NCBI GenBank assembly: GCA_963575745.1
Contig: CAUYUJ010001486.1
Span: 1-64,000, forward strand
Direction: 5' to 3'
DNA: 64,000 nt
From: Prorocentrum cordatum
Lineage: Eukaryota; Sar; Dinophyceae; Prorocentrales; Prorocentraceae
Shown: one piece after another, positions 52,630-62,789 of the stretch
Layout: every line of letters begins with the position of its first letter
Position numbering within the stretch: the first letter of the stretch is position 1
Program-made: the position numbers and the translations under genes
The notes under the pieces: model-generated
Told to the model about the DNA's origin: nothing
Databases searched by the model: none
The model's input: only the letters and a program-made list of their open reading frames with translations

Positions 52630-53200
52630 TCCTCTTTCTTCATGTGGGGTGCTCCAGAAAGGGTCTCGCCTTCGAGGGATCGATGAGTCGACATCTGCTT
52701 CCTGGCGGGGCGGAAGCAACACGAGGGCACGTCCGCCGGAGGAAGTAACACCATTCGTCCCCAAGGGGTGCTAATCGATGTGGGGTCCAAGGTTTCTGGA
52801 ACCCGCCATGGGATCGCAGACTCTCCTCACCCCCTTGCATTTCCGCGCACGGGGCCGGCCACCCACGGCCCAGCATAATTGCACGTGTTACGTCTCTGCC
52901 GCGTTGGGAAAAGGGTGTGAGGCTGTGAAGGTGGCTCGAGCTCTCGTCGGAGAAAGGCGAAGCGACACCTCTACGACCACTGGCAGGGCCCGTCCCGGCG
53001 ATGAGGTCCACGATGTTTTCGATCGGGACACCGGAAGCAGCGAAACCACACCTGTAAAAGGGGCGCCCTGCTGTCCTTTGGTCATGGTGGTGGTGTCGTT
53101 TGTTCTTGCTCTCCTTTCGAGGCAGTGAAGGCGCCCGCTCACGGGCCAACACTTTCCTGCAGCCCCGCTTTTGCAGCTGGAGCAGCAGGGCCAGAGGAAT
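52630..53200. other. Region without supported feature
   Basis: GC-rich, open on several frames (- strand 53152-52640 is open for 170 codons) but no recognisable protein. An AVKV string at 52922 was tested and rejected as the last dehydrogenase exon. Confidence 0.5.
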
Positions 53201-53214
53201 TTCCGCTGCAGGCT

Positions 53215-53368
53215 AGATCAGATTCCTTGGAGCGGCGCGGATTTACTGGATCGGCGCTGGGCCACCCCTTTCCCGGCGCACGAGGCGTGCCAAGGGGCGG
53301 CGACGGAGGCGCTTTCTGGGAGATCGAGCGGCGATCCAAGAAGTCAGCACGGACCTCCGAGTGGTTTT
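53215..53368. mobile_element. MITE-C copy, diverged
   Basis: GCGCGGATTTACTGGATCGG then CGCTGGGCC at left, GATCCAAGAAGTCAGCACGG at right; the outer CATAAAC ends are gone. Confidence 0.65.
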
Positions 53369-53400
53369 GTTTCTCCCGACGTTTGCTCCTCTGGCATCGG

Positions 53401-53584
53401 ATCGGACGCAGGGGGCCGACCGGGAAAGGGGGGTACGATATCTGCTGCGTGCAGCTGGCTTCGGTCCCGCAGCTCAGCACGCTCCTCGACGCATCGGCTC
53501 CTGTGGCGCTGGGATGCACAGGGCAAAGCAGGTACAGGCAGCTGATTCGGTACCCCCCCTTCTCCCCCTTCCGCCCACCCCGAT
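53401..53584. mobile_element. MITE-E copy, diverged
   Basis: GGGAAAGGGGGGTACGATAT then CTGCTGCGTGCAGCTGG; right AGCTGATTCGGTACCCCCCC. It follows a MITE-C after 30 bp. Confidence 0.72.
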
Positions 53585-53620
53585 GAGATCAGCGATAGCA
53601 CACGTAGACGGGAGATTATG

Positions 53621-54089
53621 TTATCGAGTGCTGTGTCCCAGGCTCTGCCGGTCTCCGCTGCCTGCCGTATAGCCTCGCGTGCGGAGCGCGTTGAGCCTCA
53701 GCCAGTGCAGGTACGGAAAGAGCACAGGCCATGTTGCGATATGTCCAGCTGCCGTCGCGTGGGCTGAATCAGTGGCCGACTGGGCCGTGAGGTTCCCTCC
53801 CACAATGACGTAGTTTCTTTCCCTGGCCCGCGTCCTCCCCCGCTTTGCTCCTCCCTCCGGTTGCACACACATTCAACAGCACGTTTCGAGAGGGCCCGTG
53901 GGCACTAGGCTTGCTTAGCGCTGTGTGGGGGAACTTGTAGTGGCAGTGCGAGTCTTTTCGCTGCGCCAGCTGCAACGTGATAACATATGGCAGGGGCGGT
54001 TCTTCATGGAAAAAGTTGCGATTTGTCCAGCGGAGGGATGCAGAGTGAATTCTGAAACGTGTCGGCATGAGTGATGAGAACACCGTCAC
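53621..54089 (-). pseudogene. Unclassified coding-like fragment with a frame change
   Basis: On the - strand one frame (54089 to about 53840) reads SLRWTNRNFFHEEPPLPYVI and then changes frame to RERNYVIVGGNLTAQSATDS and AGHIATWPVLFPYLHWLRL down to 53621. VIVGGN could be the (V/I)GGDFN strand of a LINE endonuclease, but nothing else supports it. Treated as a broken retroelement or gene remnant. Confidence 0.3.
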
Positions 54090-54119
54090 GCCTCGATATT
54101 ATCGTTGTCATTCTCTCCA

Positions 54120-54310
54120 GGGTCCATTTCGATCCAGTCGATCCGATTCAAACTACATTCATTCCGGGCAGCCCGACCCGATTCGATGACGACGATCCGA
54201 TGTTGCCCGATGTTTGCATGGTGCTGTTGCGCAACCTGGCGCGGCCGATCCGATTCGATTCAATTCCAGCACCGTGCCGATGCGGCCTGACTCGATGGTG
54301 CCTCCGATTC
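54120..54310. repeat. CGATTCGAT-rich degenerate repeat
   Basis: Same kind of CCGATTCGAT/GATCCGAT sequence as 30130-30180 and 30425-30515. Confidence 0.6.
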
Positions 54311-54407
54311 GACTGCTGTTCTCTTCGTTCGGGGAAGACGGGATTGGCATGGGGGAAGGTTTGGGCGCGGGACGCGGGGAGGGGGCTAGCGGCTAGGGGA
54401 GCGAGCA

Positions 54408-54560
54408 ATGACATAAACGTGACAATTCGGAGGTCCGCGCGGAATTTCCGGCTCGGCGCTGGGCCCCCTTCCCTGAGGCGCGCGGAGCGCGCCAGGGGGC
54501 GGCGCGGGAGGCGCCGCCAGGTGTCATTCTGGGGGGGGGGGTCCGCGCGGGAGGTCTGCT
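54408..54560. mobile_element. MITE-C copy, right arm degraded
   Basis: GACATAAACGTGACAATTCG then GAGGTCCGCGCGGA at left; the right arm keeps only GGTCCGCGCGGGAGG. Confidence 0.65.
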
Positions 54561-54769
54561 TCGCCGCGTCCCTGGGCCGCGAGGGCGCCTCGCGCGGGGC
54601 CTAAGACGGTGCGCGCCCCGATCGTGGCGTCGGATGTGGGGCCGCGGGGCCTACACGTGGCCTTGGGGCCCCGGCTTCTCTCCTCGTCCTCGGCGTCGTC
54701 CTCGTGGACAGGATTCCTATCCAGGGGTTCCTCGTGCGTTCCTCCTGTTAATGGGGAGCGAGCGATAAC

Positions 54770-54951
54770 ATAAAAACTGTTTGTAGCTCCCATCGTACCT
54801 AAGGGCCACACCCTAGAAATAATTTCGAGCACCCAGAAATGTGTGGAAAGAGTGTCGAAACAGTGTCGAAACAGTGTCCGACGAGTGTCTCCCAGGTCCC
54901 GACACGTGAAATTGGTGCTGGACATTCTTTCTTGTGATCAAGGCTAAAGTA
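54770..54951 (-). mobile_element. MITE-D copy, reverse orientation
   Basis: CCAGAAATAATTTCGAGC-like CTAGAAATAATTTCGAGCAC at left, TCTTTCTTGTGATCAAGGCT at right, CGAAACAGTG units inside. Confidence 0.8.
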
Positions 54952-54960
54952 GATTGGAGC

Positions 54961-55129
54961 ATCATAAATAAAAACACGGAGATCCGCGCGGACTTCTCGG
55001 ATCCGCGCTGGACCCCCCCGGTGGCGCCTCCCGCTTCGCCCCTGGCGGGCTCCGCGCGCCAGGGGGGGGGGGGGGTTCAGCGCGGATCCGAGAGATCCGC
55101 GGACCTCCGAGTTTTTTATGTTTATGTCA
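54961..55129. mobile_element. MITE-C copy
   Basis: CATAAATAAAAACACGGAGA at left and GAGTTTTTTATGTTTATG at right; CCGCGCGGACTTCTCGGATC arms. It abuts the MITE-D copy. Confidence 0.82.
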
Positions 55130-55249
55130 TGGTTCGGTCCCCTAGCTAAACCTCGCCGTCGTTTGTCTTTGTTCCCCCCTGCCTCGTCCTTTGTCTGGCG
55201 GCGTTTGGGGCAACGCGCACACGGTCGCATCATGTGGCACTGGTGTCGT

Positions 55250-56300
55250 CTCGTGGCTGTCGTGGGCCGTTGTGAGGCCGTCTTGGGGCGGAACAGGAGT
55301 AGGAGGAAACAGTGAGAACGTCGAGAACGATGAGGGCTGAAGCTGTTGGGATTTATTCAAGGCAGTATTGCAGTCGAGATGTTCGTGGCGTGGTGATGGT
55401 TCGTTGGCCCTCTGGGGACTTTCCGGGGCTGCCGTGGGCCAGTCTTGGGGTTCGCCTCTCTTGGGCTGCCTTAGATCCATTTTGGCCGTCATAGTAGTAT
55501 TTTGGGGCCGTCGTGGGGCCATCTTGGGGTTTGGCCGTCGAGGGGCTGGCCCTCTTACGGTTGGGAACTTTGGGATCACGTATCTCTCCACCGCTTCTTG
55601 CCCAACACGCGTCGGCGCGATACGCTATCTATTTCCCTTCCCCCCAGCGTCAACGTCTCGAGCCTGAGCGGAGCGACACGCTATCCGCTCCCAAGGGATA
55701 GCGTGTCGCCGGTGCCGCCATGGCGACACGCTAAGCACAAGTTCCCGACCGTGGGCCATCTTGGGTCCCTCCAGGGGTCTTCTTGGTTCAGCTTGTGGCT
55801 TTCATGGGTCCGCAATGGGCCGTCTAGGAGCCCTCTTTGGGATTTGAATTTGTCCCATGTAAGCTTTCCAAGACCGCAAGTGGGCCGATGTTCGACCAAC
55901 AATTGCAGGCAGCGAAAACCATAATGGATGACATGCAAAACAATAGGAAACTCAATGACCTTGGCCTCTCGAGGGTCGCCTAAAGAGTGTATTGTGCCTG
56001 GGAGCCCTTTTGGGACCTCTTGGAAGCCTTTCTGCGCTTCTCGGGAGCTGTGGAGCGCCCCTTCAGGCAATGTTGGGCCCTATTGACGGCCTCGGTGGCC
56101 TTCCCCTCTCGTCGTGGAAACCTCGGAGAGCTCGGGTTCGGCCAAGAACGTCTGATGAGGGGGCCATGATCTCTCCCCCGATGTCATGGCCCCGTCCTTT
56201 CGTCTCAGTACACTCGGACCGAGGTGTAGCATCGAGGTCGGTTCGGGGAGGGTATCCCATCAGTGAATTTAATTGGTTTTAGGGTTCTAACAAATGGTCG
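55250..56300. other. Low-feature region
   Basis: Weak minisatellite-like GGGGCCGTCGTGGGGCC at 55400-55560; GCGACACGCTATCC and GGGATAGCGTGTCGC form a short hairpin at 55671-55705. Otherwise no supported feature; 56300-56690 likewise. Confidence 0.5.
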
Positions 56301-56689
56301 CAGCCACGCAGAGGGCGTGCGTAGCGACGCCCGTTAAATGCTCGGTCTCCAGTACTTCTACGTGGCGGCGTCCCCGCAGGCAACGCAGAGCTTCCAAAAG
56401 ACCAAACATGTTGAAAACCAATTGTTTCCACCACTAAAGTACCCTGGCGTCCTTCATGCTTGTTGGATGTTCTTGTGCATCCTGGCAGTGGCGCCCTTGG
56501 ATCTTCGGCTCGTCTTGGCCGGCGGAGGGCCTCGTGATCTCGAGGCCTGTTCGTCTGGCCTGGGCCCGACTGCACGTCCCCAGCAGTCCCCCCCCTCGTC
56601 CGTGCGCAGGCGTCGGGCTCCGGCCTGCGAGCCCCCTCTTGGTCGCCCCCCCGGCTTCGGACGCGCCCGACGATGCTCCGGAGGGGGCA

Positions 56690-56892
56690 CGGCACGGGCA
56701 CGATGATTCTCGTCGGTTCCCAGGAGAGGGTGGGAAAGCAGAGGACGTGGAGGCGAAGACGAAAACCCCCGATAAACTGTGGGCAAGTGCTGGAAATCCT
56801 GGGATTTGTGCGTCTCTATGTGTGTGTGTGTGTGAGTGTGTGCGTGTGTGTGTGTGTGTATGTGTATGTGTGTGTGTGTGTGTGTGTGTGTC
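56690..56892 (+). mobile_element. MITE-B copy, diverged, with GT tract
   Basis: TCTCGTCGGTTCCCAGGAGA then GGGTGGGAAAG, GAAGACGAAAACCC and GGAAATCCTGGGATTTG; the right end is a GT array at 56818-56892. Confidence 0.68.
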
Positions 56893-56990
56893 CGCGGGCG
56901 GGGCCGCCCGGGGAGCCCCTGGGGAGGGGCGGGGAGCGGTGCGTGCGCCGCCGAGCTGGGCGAGGAGGGGGGCCTGCGAAACTGCGCTCA

Positions 56991-57158
56991 AATCGGGCGT
57001 GTCCCTCTACAGGGGGAGTCTGAGTATTCAAAGATAGTCAAAAAGTAGTCTGGGGGGACGACTTTTTTGATTCTTGTTGGGCATTTGGGTTGCATGTTTT
57101 GCGTATTTTTCCATGGTTTCGCCCAAGATCCCCTCGTCGGGGGACACGCCCAACTTAA
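56991..57158 (+). mobile_element. MITE-A copy
   Basis: AATCGGGCGTGTCCCTCTAC at left, CCTCGTCGGGGGACACGCCC then AACTTAA at right. Confidence 0.83.
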
Positions 57159-57295
57159 AACTGCAAACACCACACCACTCGAAGAAGAAAAGACACAACA
57201 AAAACGCCATGACGTGGAAAACACAAACGCCCAACAATAAAACAACACGAAGAAAGGGCCCCTCTGGCTGCGTGGTCAGAAAAAAAGAAACGACG

Positions 57296-57505
57296 CCATA
57301 AACATTGACTTGTGGCCCTCCGCGCGGATCTATTGGATCCACGCTGGGGCCCCCCTGGCGGTGTCTCCGGCGCCGCCCCTGGCACGCTCCGCGGGCCGGG
57401 GCGGGGGAGGTCGGGCACTACGGAAAGCACGCACAAATCGCGGTTGGGGTCGCGGACTCCGTTGCGAAACAGCACTTTTGCCAAAGACCGGCGCAGATCC
57501 AAAGG
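57296..57505. mobile_element. MITE-C copy with disrupted right arm
   Basis: CATAAACATTGACTTGTGGC then CCTCCGCGCGGATC at left; GGCGCAGATCC at 57490 is all that remains of the right arm, after unrelated-looking sequence. Confidence 0.65.
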
Positions 57506-57561
57506 GAAGGGGGGAGGTGGGGGAGGAGAGGGCCGAAGCGCAAGTTGCGCTGAGACTGCAG

Positions 57562-57628
57562 TGCGCCGCGCGCGACCGAGAAGGGCGCAGCCCTTCTCAT
57601 CCCGCACACGCCTCGTCGTGCCAGGGGG
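57562..57628 (+). CDS. Exon-like island, GAALLIPHT peptide
   Basis: After acceptor GAGACTGCAG one frame reads ATEKGAALLIPHTPRRARG to AGGGG|GCACGG. GGCAC is repeated at the acceptor of the 59384 island, and the phase matches that island's frame. GA-LLIP-T would fit the GAD-(I/V)IPCNT strand of Asp/Glu racemases, but the catalytic Cys position is Pro or His here. Low confidence. Confidence 0.25.
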
Positions 57629-57699
57629 GCACGGAGGCGGAGGCTCGCGTGGTTCTAGCCTCGGGGGCGAGGGGGGAGCCAGGGCTCGCGCCCTAGCGT

Positions 57700-57859
57700 G
57701 AAGTCGGGCCTGTCCCTCTACAGGAGGAGCATTCAAACATGGTCAACAAATAGTCGGGGGATGTTTGTTTCAAGCGTGTTTTTACTATGTTTGAAGATTG
57801 TTCGAGTGATTTTTATGGTTCCTCCCAAAATCCGCCTGTAGGGGACATGCCCGACCTAA
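57700..57859 (+). mobile_element. MITE-A copy
   Basis: Near-consensus: GAAGTCGGGCCTGTCCCTCT at left, CCGCCTGTAGGGGACATGCC then CGACCTAAC at right. Confidence 0.88.
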
Positions 57860-59150
57860 CCGTTGCGAGGTGGAAATGGGAAGCGGAAGAGAATTGGACA
57901 AAGGAGGCCTCGGAACAGGAGGTTCACCCTCAGGAAGAGGGACATGAGGAGGTGGTGGCAAAGACCAATGCGGGGGTATCAGTTTGGCTTGCTGGTGCTT
58001 GTCTTGAGAGAAGCCGGATTGGCACAGACTGACACAGCGCGGTTTACTTGATGTTGTATTGGCCCAGCTCAGTTGTTGAGCTGAGCTGAACCAGGTTTTG
58101 CAAAGGCGAGCTTGGGCTAGCGAAGCGCCGGCTTGCATTTTGCACCGTGCGCCTTCGTTGATGTTGAGCTCAGCTCAACACTCAGCATAGTCTTAGCTCC
58201 CGTTGCGGCTTCCCAGGGTTGCCAACTTGGGTCTTCCTGAAAGCTTTCTGTAAGACTTTTGGAGCCCCTTTTGGCGGAACCCAGCGTGAGCTTTTGGATC
58301 ACTCTCGGGGCAGTTAGGAAGCGAATGTGTTTCTCCACTGTTGTTCATATCGGGCAATTTGGAGGTCCCATCGAAAGCCGAAAACTTAAGACGACCACCA
58401 TCAATATCGAGTCCTCGACGTTTTACGAATGCTGGCCTTTTAGATCAGTGTTTGGAGGATATGTAATCATCTCGAGTCGTATTGTCGCTTTCCTGCAGTG
58501 TTGTGGGACGTTGTTGGAAACACGATTGTGCAAACATGGGATGTCAGTTGTACTACCTGGTTACATGATGCCATATAAGGCCGTCTCTGGCTGCAAATGT
58601 CAACGCCTTTCTGAAGAATAGGTGGATTTGTTTGAATCAACTGGCATCTATGATAACTCATTCGCACCAACCGAGCTTGCGCGAATCTGGCCGTTGGTTT
58701 TCACAATCGAACAATCGAGAATTACAAGTTCGAAAATCGAGTCAAGCAGTCTCTCGTGCTTCCTCAATGCCACATGTTTCATTGAATTGCTGTGATCAGC
58801 CACTAGCTCACATACGTGCGAAGGTCGTTAGGAAACGTGGTTACATAACCTCAAATGCCGACGGGTGTAGACATGACACGCTTCTGCGTGCCCAGATTTG
58901 CATGTTGCCATCGTGTCGCATCCGTTGGCAATTGCCGGCGTCAGTTCCGAAGCCCCCCTGGAAGCCGTTGCGCTTGTAAAAACAATTCCTCGCCGTGCTT
59001 CTCGTGTGCGAGGATCGTGCGAGACTCGCGGTCTCGTCTCGTCCGACGACGATTTTTTCGCGGCGTGGGCCACTGGCAATCTTGATTTGTTCCCGGGTGC
59101 CGATTTTTCACCCAGGGTTATTGCTCGATGGTTGCGGGGCTGGAAAACTC
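57860..59150. other. Lower-GC region without supported feature
   Basis: No listed repeat family is visible. The frames are short and unrecognisable. GTTGAGCTGAGCTGAAC and GTTGAGCTCAGCTCAAC (58072 and 58160) are short inverted motifs. Confidence 0.5.
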
Positions 59151-59151
59151 T

Positions 59152-59310
59152 GGAGTGAAGAAACGCGCAGACACACATAAACGTCGACTGCCAAATTTAT
59201 GGGACAATATGAGAAGTGGAGGGGAAGACGAAACTCCAGAAAATATGAAACAAATATGGGGAATCCTAGGAGTTGTGCCTATTTATTTGTGTGTCCCTTG
59301 GGTCCTTCAG
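59152..59310 (+). mobile_element. MITE-B copy
   Basis: GTGAAGAAACGCGCAGACAC at left, TATTTGTGTGTCCCTTGGGT then CCTTCAG at right. Confidence 0.78.
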
Positions 59311-59383
59311 AAACGGCCTCTGGATGCCGAGTAGGTAGGTGCATTGGGCGTCGCCGAGATCTGAGGGGCTCAGGTCCCTGGAG

Positions 59384-59551
59384 GCACATTGCGCGCAGCA
59401 CAGCCTCCCCTACCTCGGCATCCTGGACGTCGCAGGGGACCTCGACCGAATAGCCGCCTACAGCTGCGACCTGCTGCTCGTGGGCGGCAGCGGCGACGCC
59501 GAGGATGACCCCCTGCCGCCCCCCTCCCGCCGCTGCGCAGCCGCCACGAGG
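59384..59551 (+). CDS. Exon-like island, HSLPYLGILDVAG peptide
   Basis: After acceptor TCCCTGGAG the frame gives AHCAQHSLPYLGILDVAGDL then DRIAAYSCDLLLVGGSGD, to donor ACGAGG|GTCAGG. Codon third positions are strongly G/C at first and the residue pattern is protein-like. LPYLGILD would fit the (I/L)P(L/V)LHI(L/V)D strand after the Cys-Asn-Thr motif of Asp/Glu racemases, but no catalytic residue proves it. A strong candidate for a real exon, a weak one for its family. Confidence 0.38.
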
Positions 59552-59654
59552 GTCAGGAACAGCCCGAATAGAGAGAGGGGCCTTGTGTCCGTTGTGTTTG
59601 GGCTATCCGTGTTGGAGTGTTTTCATGGAGGATGAAAGAATCCCGAAATCTAGT

Positions 59655-59830
59655 AACGCGATGAAGACGTAGCCTCACTCAGGTCCCCGTCTCCGCATGA
59701 GGGATGATAGAGTTGGGCGGGTTTGTTCGATACACCTGCAGAGAAAACTCCGTATCCCTGATGTTCCTGGACCTCCAAGTTAGGTCCTCACCCAAAGGGC
59801 TAAGGGGTCTTTTTTATGCCTAATCATGTT
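59655..59830. repeat. Dispersed ~160-bp repeat, copy 2
   Basis: CACCTGCAGAGAAAACTCCG then TATCCC, AGTTAGGTCCTC, CCAAAGGGCTAAGGGG; diverged relative of 44560-44712. Confidence 0.55.
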
Positions 59831-60093
59831 TGTCATTTTGGGCCCCGCCGGCCAATTCGTTAGTTAGTGCCCTTTCCTAGCTCCTCGCTGGAGCGGGGTT
59901 CGCCGCCTCGCCGCCGACGAACACAGTTTTTCGTGTTGGATGTCCCCATGGGTCCTGGACGGAGCGGCCCCCGTTCTGGGCCTACGTTTTCGGCCAGGCA
60001 GCGTTGTGGGTGTGGGGATGCTTGGTGCCGAGAGCCGAGGTATAGAGACGAGGCGCTCCGTCGATGCAGCCCTAATAAAATCCTCCCTATCTT

Positions 60094-60262
60094 CAAGTCG
60101 GCCGTGTCCCTCTACAGGAGAGATGTTCGAACATAGTTTAAACTATAGTCAGGGGACGATTTTTCAGTAGGTTTTACCATTTCTGAGTTTTTGTTTTGTT
60201 GAGCGTTTTTGAATATCGGTGGTTCTCCTCCAAAATCCGCCTGTACGAGGGCATGCCCGACC
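60094..60262 (+). mobile_element. MITE-A copy
   Basis: TCAAGTCGGCCGTGTCCCTC at left, CCGCCTGTACGAGGGCATGC then CCGACCT at right. Confidence 0.84.
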
Positions 60263-60887
60263 TCACCCTATCTAGTTTCCATGTGGGGGAAACTCTAGCA
60301 GTGGCGAAGCGTCTGGGCTCGCCTGCAGGTCTACCAAACAATGTTCTAAGCACCGGTGGTGGTTTCCACGAAATGTTCTTAGAACACTTCTGGCTGATAC
60401 TGTCTTGTTTTAACACATCGGGTTATATTGTTTTGACTAATCGAGCATTTGTGGGTTCTAAGCACATGCCGTGGTGGGCCTATAGGAATGCCGGGACGGC
60501 CGGTCCCTGCTCAGGACATCGGGAGGGTGAGCGCACCTCGCGGCGTTGGCTCTTGTGCGTGCGAGCCTCGAGGAGACGGCGAGGCGAGCCCCGAGGGCCT
60601 GGAGAACACCCCAACCATAGGAAGCCCGCCAGCGGATCTCCCAGCAGCTCTCGACGAGGTTGGGTCCCAGGGCGGCGGCTCCCGATCTACGATCTACACT
60701 CTAGGCGATGCTTAAGAAAACCCAAGTTTTCGGCCAGAGTCTCGACTATTCTTAATGTTTCCATGTAAATCCTAAGATTTGAATATGAATAGACATTCTG
60801 TTGTTTCTCCAAATTCTGACATTATGAATTTCTTGACCCATGATTTCTAAAGCATTTCGCAGGGTGTACGCACACACACACACATGG

Positions 60888-61083
60888 ATCGGGCCGGACG
60901 GAAGCGGGGGATTGGGAAAGGGGGGGGTACGAAATCTGCTGCATGCAGCTGGTTTCGGCCTCACCGAGGGGTCCGTTCCTCGATACATGGCCGCCTCTGG
61001 CGCCGGGAGGCGCCTGGAAAATCAGCTACGTGAGCTGATCCTCAACCCCCCCCTTTGCTATCCCCCCCTTTCGCCCGACCCGA
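60888..61083. mobile_element. MITE-E copy
   Basis: ATCGGGCCGGACGGAAGCGG at left, CCCCCTTTCGCCCGACCCGA at right; preceded by a CACACACACACA run. Confidence 0.85.
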
Positions 61084-61205
61084 ATGGAGTCCTTGGGGAG
61101 TCCCAAGGAGAACGTCGGACGCTGCAGGGGGGGGGGACGAGGAGCCAACACTGGAGACACTAGAGCTCATCCGAGGACCCCGGATCCCACCTCTACGTCC
61201 TGCAG

Positions 61206-61328
61206 AGCGGTTGTATGCAGCGGTGTGCAGGTTGAATCAACCTGCACACCGCTGCGTACAACCGCTTCAACCTGCACTCGCTGCCAACCCATGCCCATTC
61301 AGAATGGGCATGGGTTGGCAGCGAGTGC
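61206..61328. repeat. Two adjacent near-perfect hairpins
   Basis: First: arms 61206-61235 and 61237-61266, 30 bp with one mismatch and a 1-base centre (GTGTGCAGGTTGA against TCAACCTGCACAC). Second: arms 61274-61300 and 61302-61328, 27 bp, perfect, 1-base centre (CAACCCATGCCCATTC against GAATGGGCATGGGTTG). The hairpins are 7 bases apart. Confidence 0.93.
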
Positions 61329-61329
61329 C

Positions 61330-62095
61330 CCCGCATGCAGTGCCGCAGTGGCAGCGAGCGACGCAGATGTTGGAAGACACGCCTCCCAGCGCGTTCCGCT
61401 TGATCGCTGCGGCCACAGACAGCCACAACGCTCCCTGCCTTTTGACTGGCAAGCAGGCCGGATCATAACACCCCCGGGGAGATCAGGCGGAGTGGACCGG
61501 CCGCCAATCCCCGCTCTGGACCTGCGCCCCCTGCCCTCCGCGAGAGGTGATGTGGCGGTGCGCTCGGCGCGAACGGACTGGTCCAGTGCACTCAGGCCTT
61601 GCAAGTGGAACCCGAACAGGTGTGGTTTGACGATCTCGCCGCAGTGCCGATATGTCGGCGATCGGGCTCGATGTACCTCTGGGACCTGCCACACTTTGTT
61701 AGGCAACCCAATGATCTGCAGAGACCCCCCCCAGAAAAGAAACGGAGACCGAAAATCCTTCACCGTCGCCACGACAATTATTGTCCACATTGTCTGATGG
61801 AGCTTGTGCGCACCCGCTCCTTCCTGCGCTCTGAAGAACGCTGTGGCGCCAGATGCCGCCGCGGCTGGCGGAAAGGTTGCATTGTGAATCTTGCGGCGAC
61901 GAAGCATTGTTTTTCTTTCTAGTCATCCTACATTTTCTTCTGACGGCCCATGGGAGATGCGTCCGACGTAGGTTATTGAATCGCTTCGCTCACTCCGCCG
62001 GCCAATAATTGCGCGCCGTTGCCGACTGACCGAGTGGTCTTTTGCGGTGCGGAGCTGCAGGGGCGGCGGCTGCTTTTTTAAAAATATCAGGCTTT
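61330..62095. other. Region without supported feature
   Basis: Long frames are open on both strands (e.g. - strand 61907-61299) but neither resembles a known protein. TCGCTTCGCTCACTCCGCCG at 61981 is the left edge of the minisatellite-bearing insertion type seen at 2403. Confidence 0.5.
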
Positions 62096-62099
62096 GCGT

Positions 62100-62256
62100 T
62101 CGGCATGTGAGGCTTCTTGGCGGCCGTTGGGGGAGTCTTGAACGCGTCGCGGGCCGTCTGGAAGCGTTTTGCCTATGGGGCGCTTTCGGGGGGCCTCCTG
62201 TTGGCCCCGTGGGGGCTCTTAAACGCGTCGGGTCGTTGGCAGTTGCTTGCGCGCTC

Positions 62257-62287
<31 letters not shown>

Positions 62288-62785
62288 TTTGGGGCGGACA
62301 GCTAAGATTTTCGGTCCGTGTTCTCGAGGCCTCTTGGGAGCCTGATGTTAGATATTAGGTGCCCTACTGGAGCATCTGGAAGTTCTGGAATTCCTTCATG
62401 GGACCTCTCCTGGGGCGTTCTCGAGGCCTTCTCGGGCCGTCTTGGAGCCCTCTTGGGCCGTCTTTGGACCCACTTTGGGTGCCTCTCGCGCCATCTTGGG
62501 ACGGTCTTGGGGGCCTCTTGGGCCGTCTTGGGGCATAGGGAAGCCGGAAAGGTGTACACGTCAAAATCCTTCCAAAACCCGAGGGAAGGCAATGCTTTTT
62601 GCCTCTTGGGGCCCTCCTGGGGCCGCATGGGAGCCTCTTGGGGCCCCCCGAGGGGGGCGTCTTGGGGTCTCAGGGGCGTCTCGGGGACTCCTGGAACCTT
62701 CTTAGGGCCGAGAGCTCGCAATGTTGACTCATATTCCCCCCTGGGACATCTCTTGGGGCGTTCTTGGGGCTATTTGGCCTGTGCC
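62100..62785. repeat. CTTGGGGCC minisatellite with a poly-G run
   Basis: Short units at 62110-62240 and 62320-62780, with GGAAGCCGGAAAGGTGTACA spacer at about 62539. The 62257-62285 stretch is about 29 Gs. Confidence 0.85.
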
Positions 62786-62789
62786 CTCG

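Noticed and set aside
52915-52960. AVKV frame as the last dehydrogenase exon
   Set aside because: The phase does not match the 40370 donor and the frame continues for 60 residues that the family does not have.
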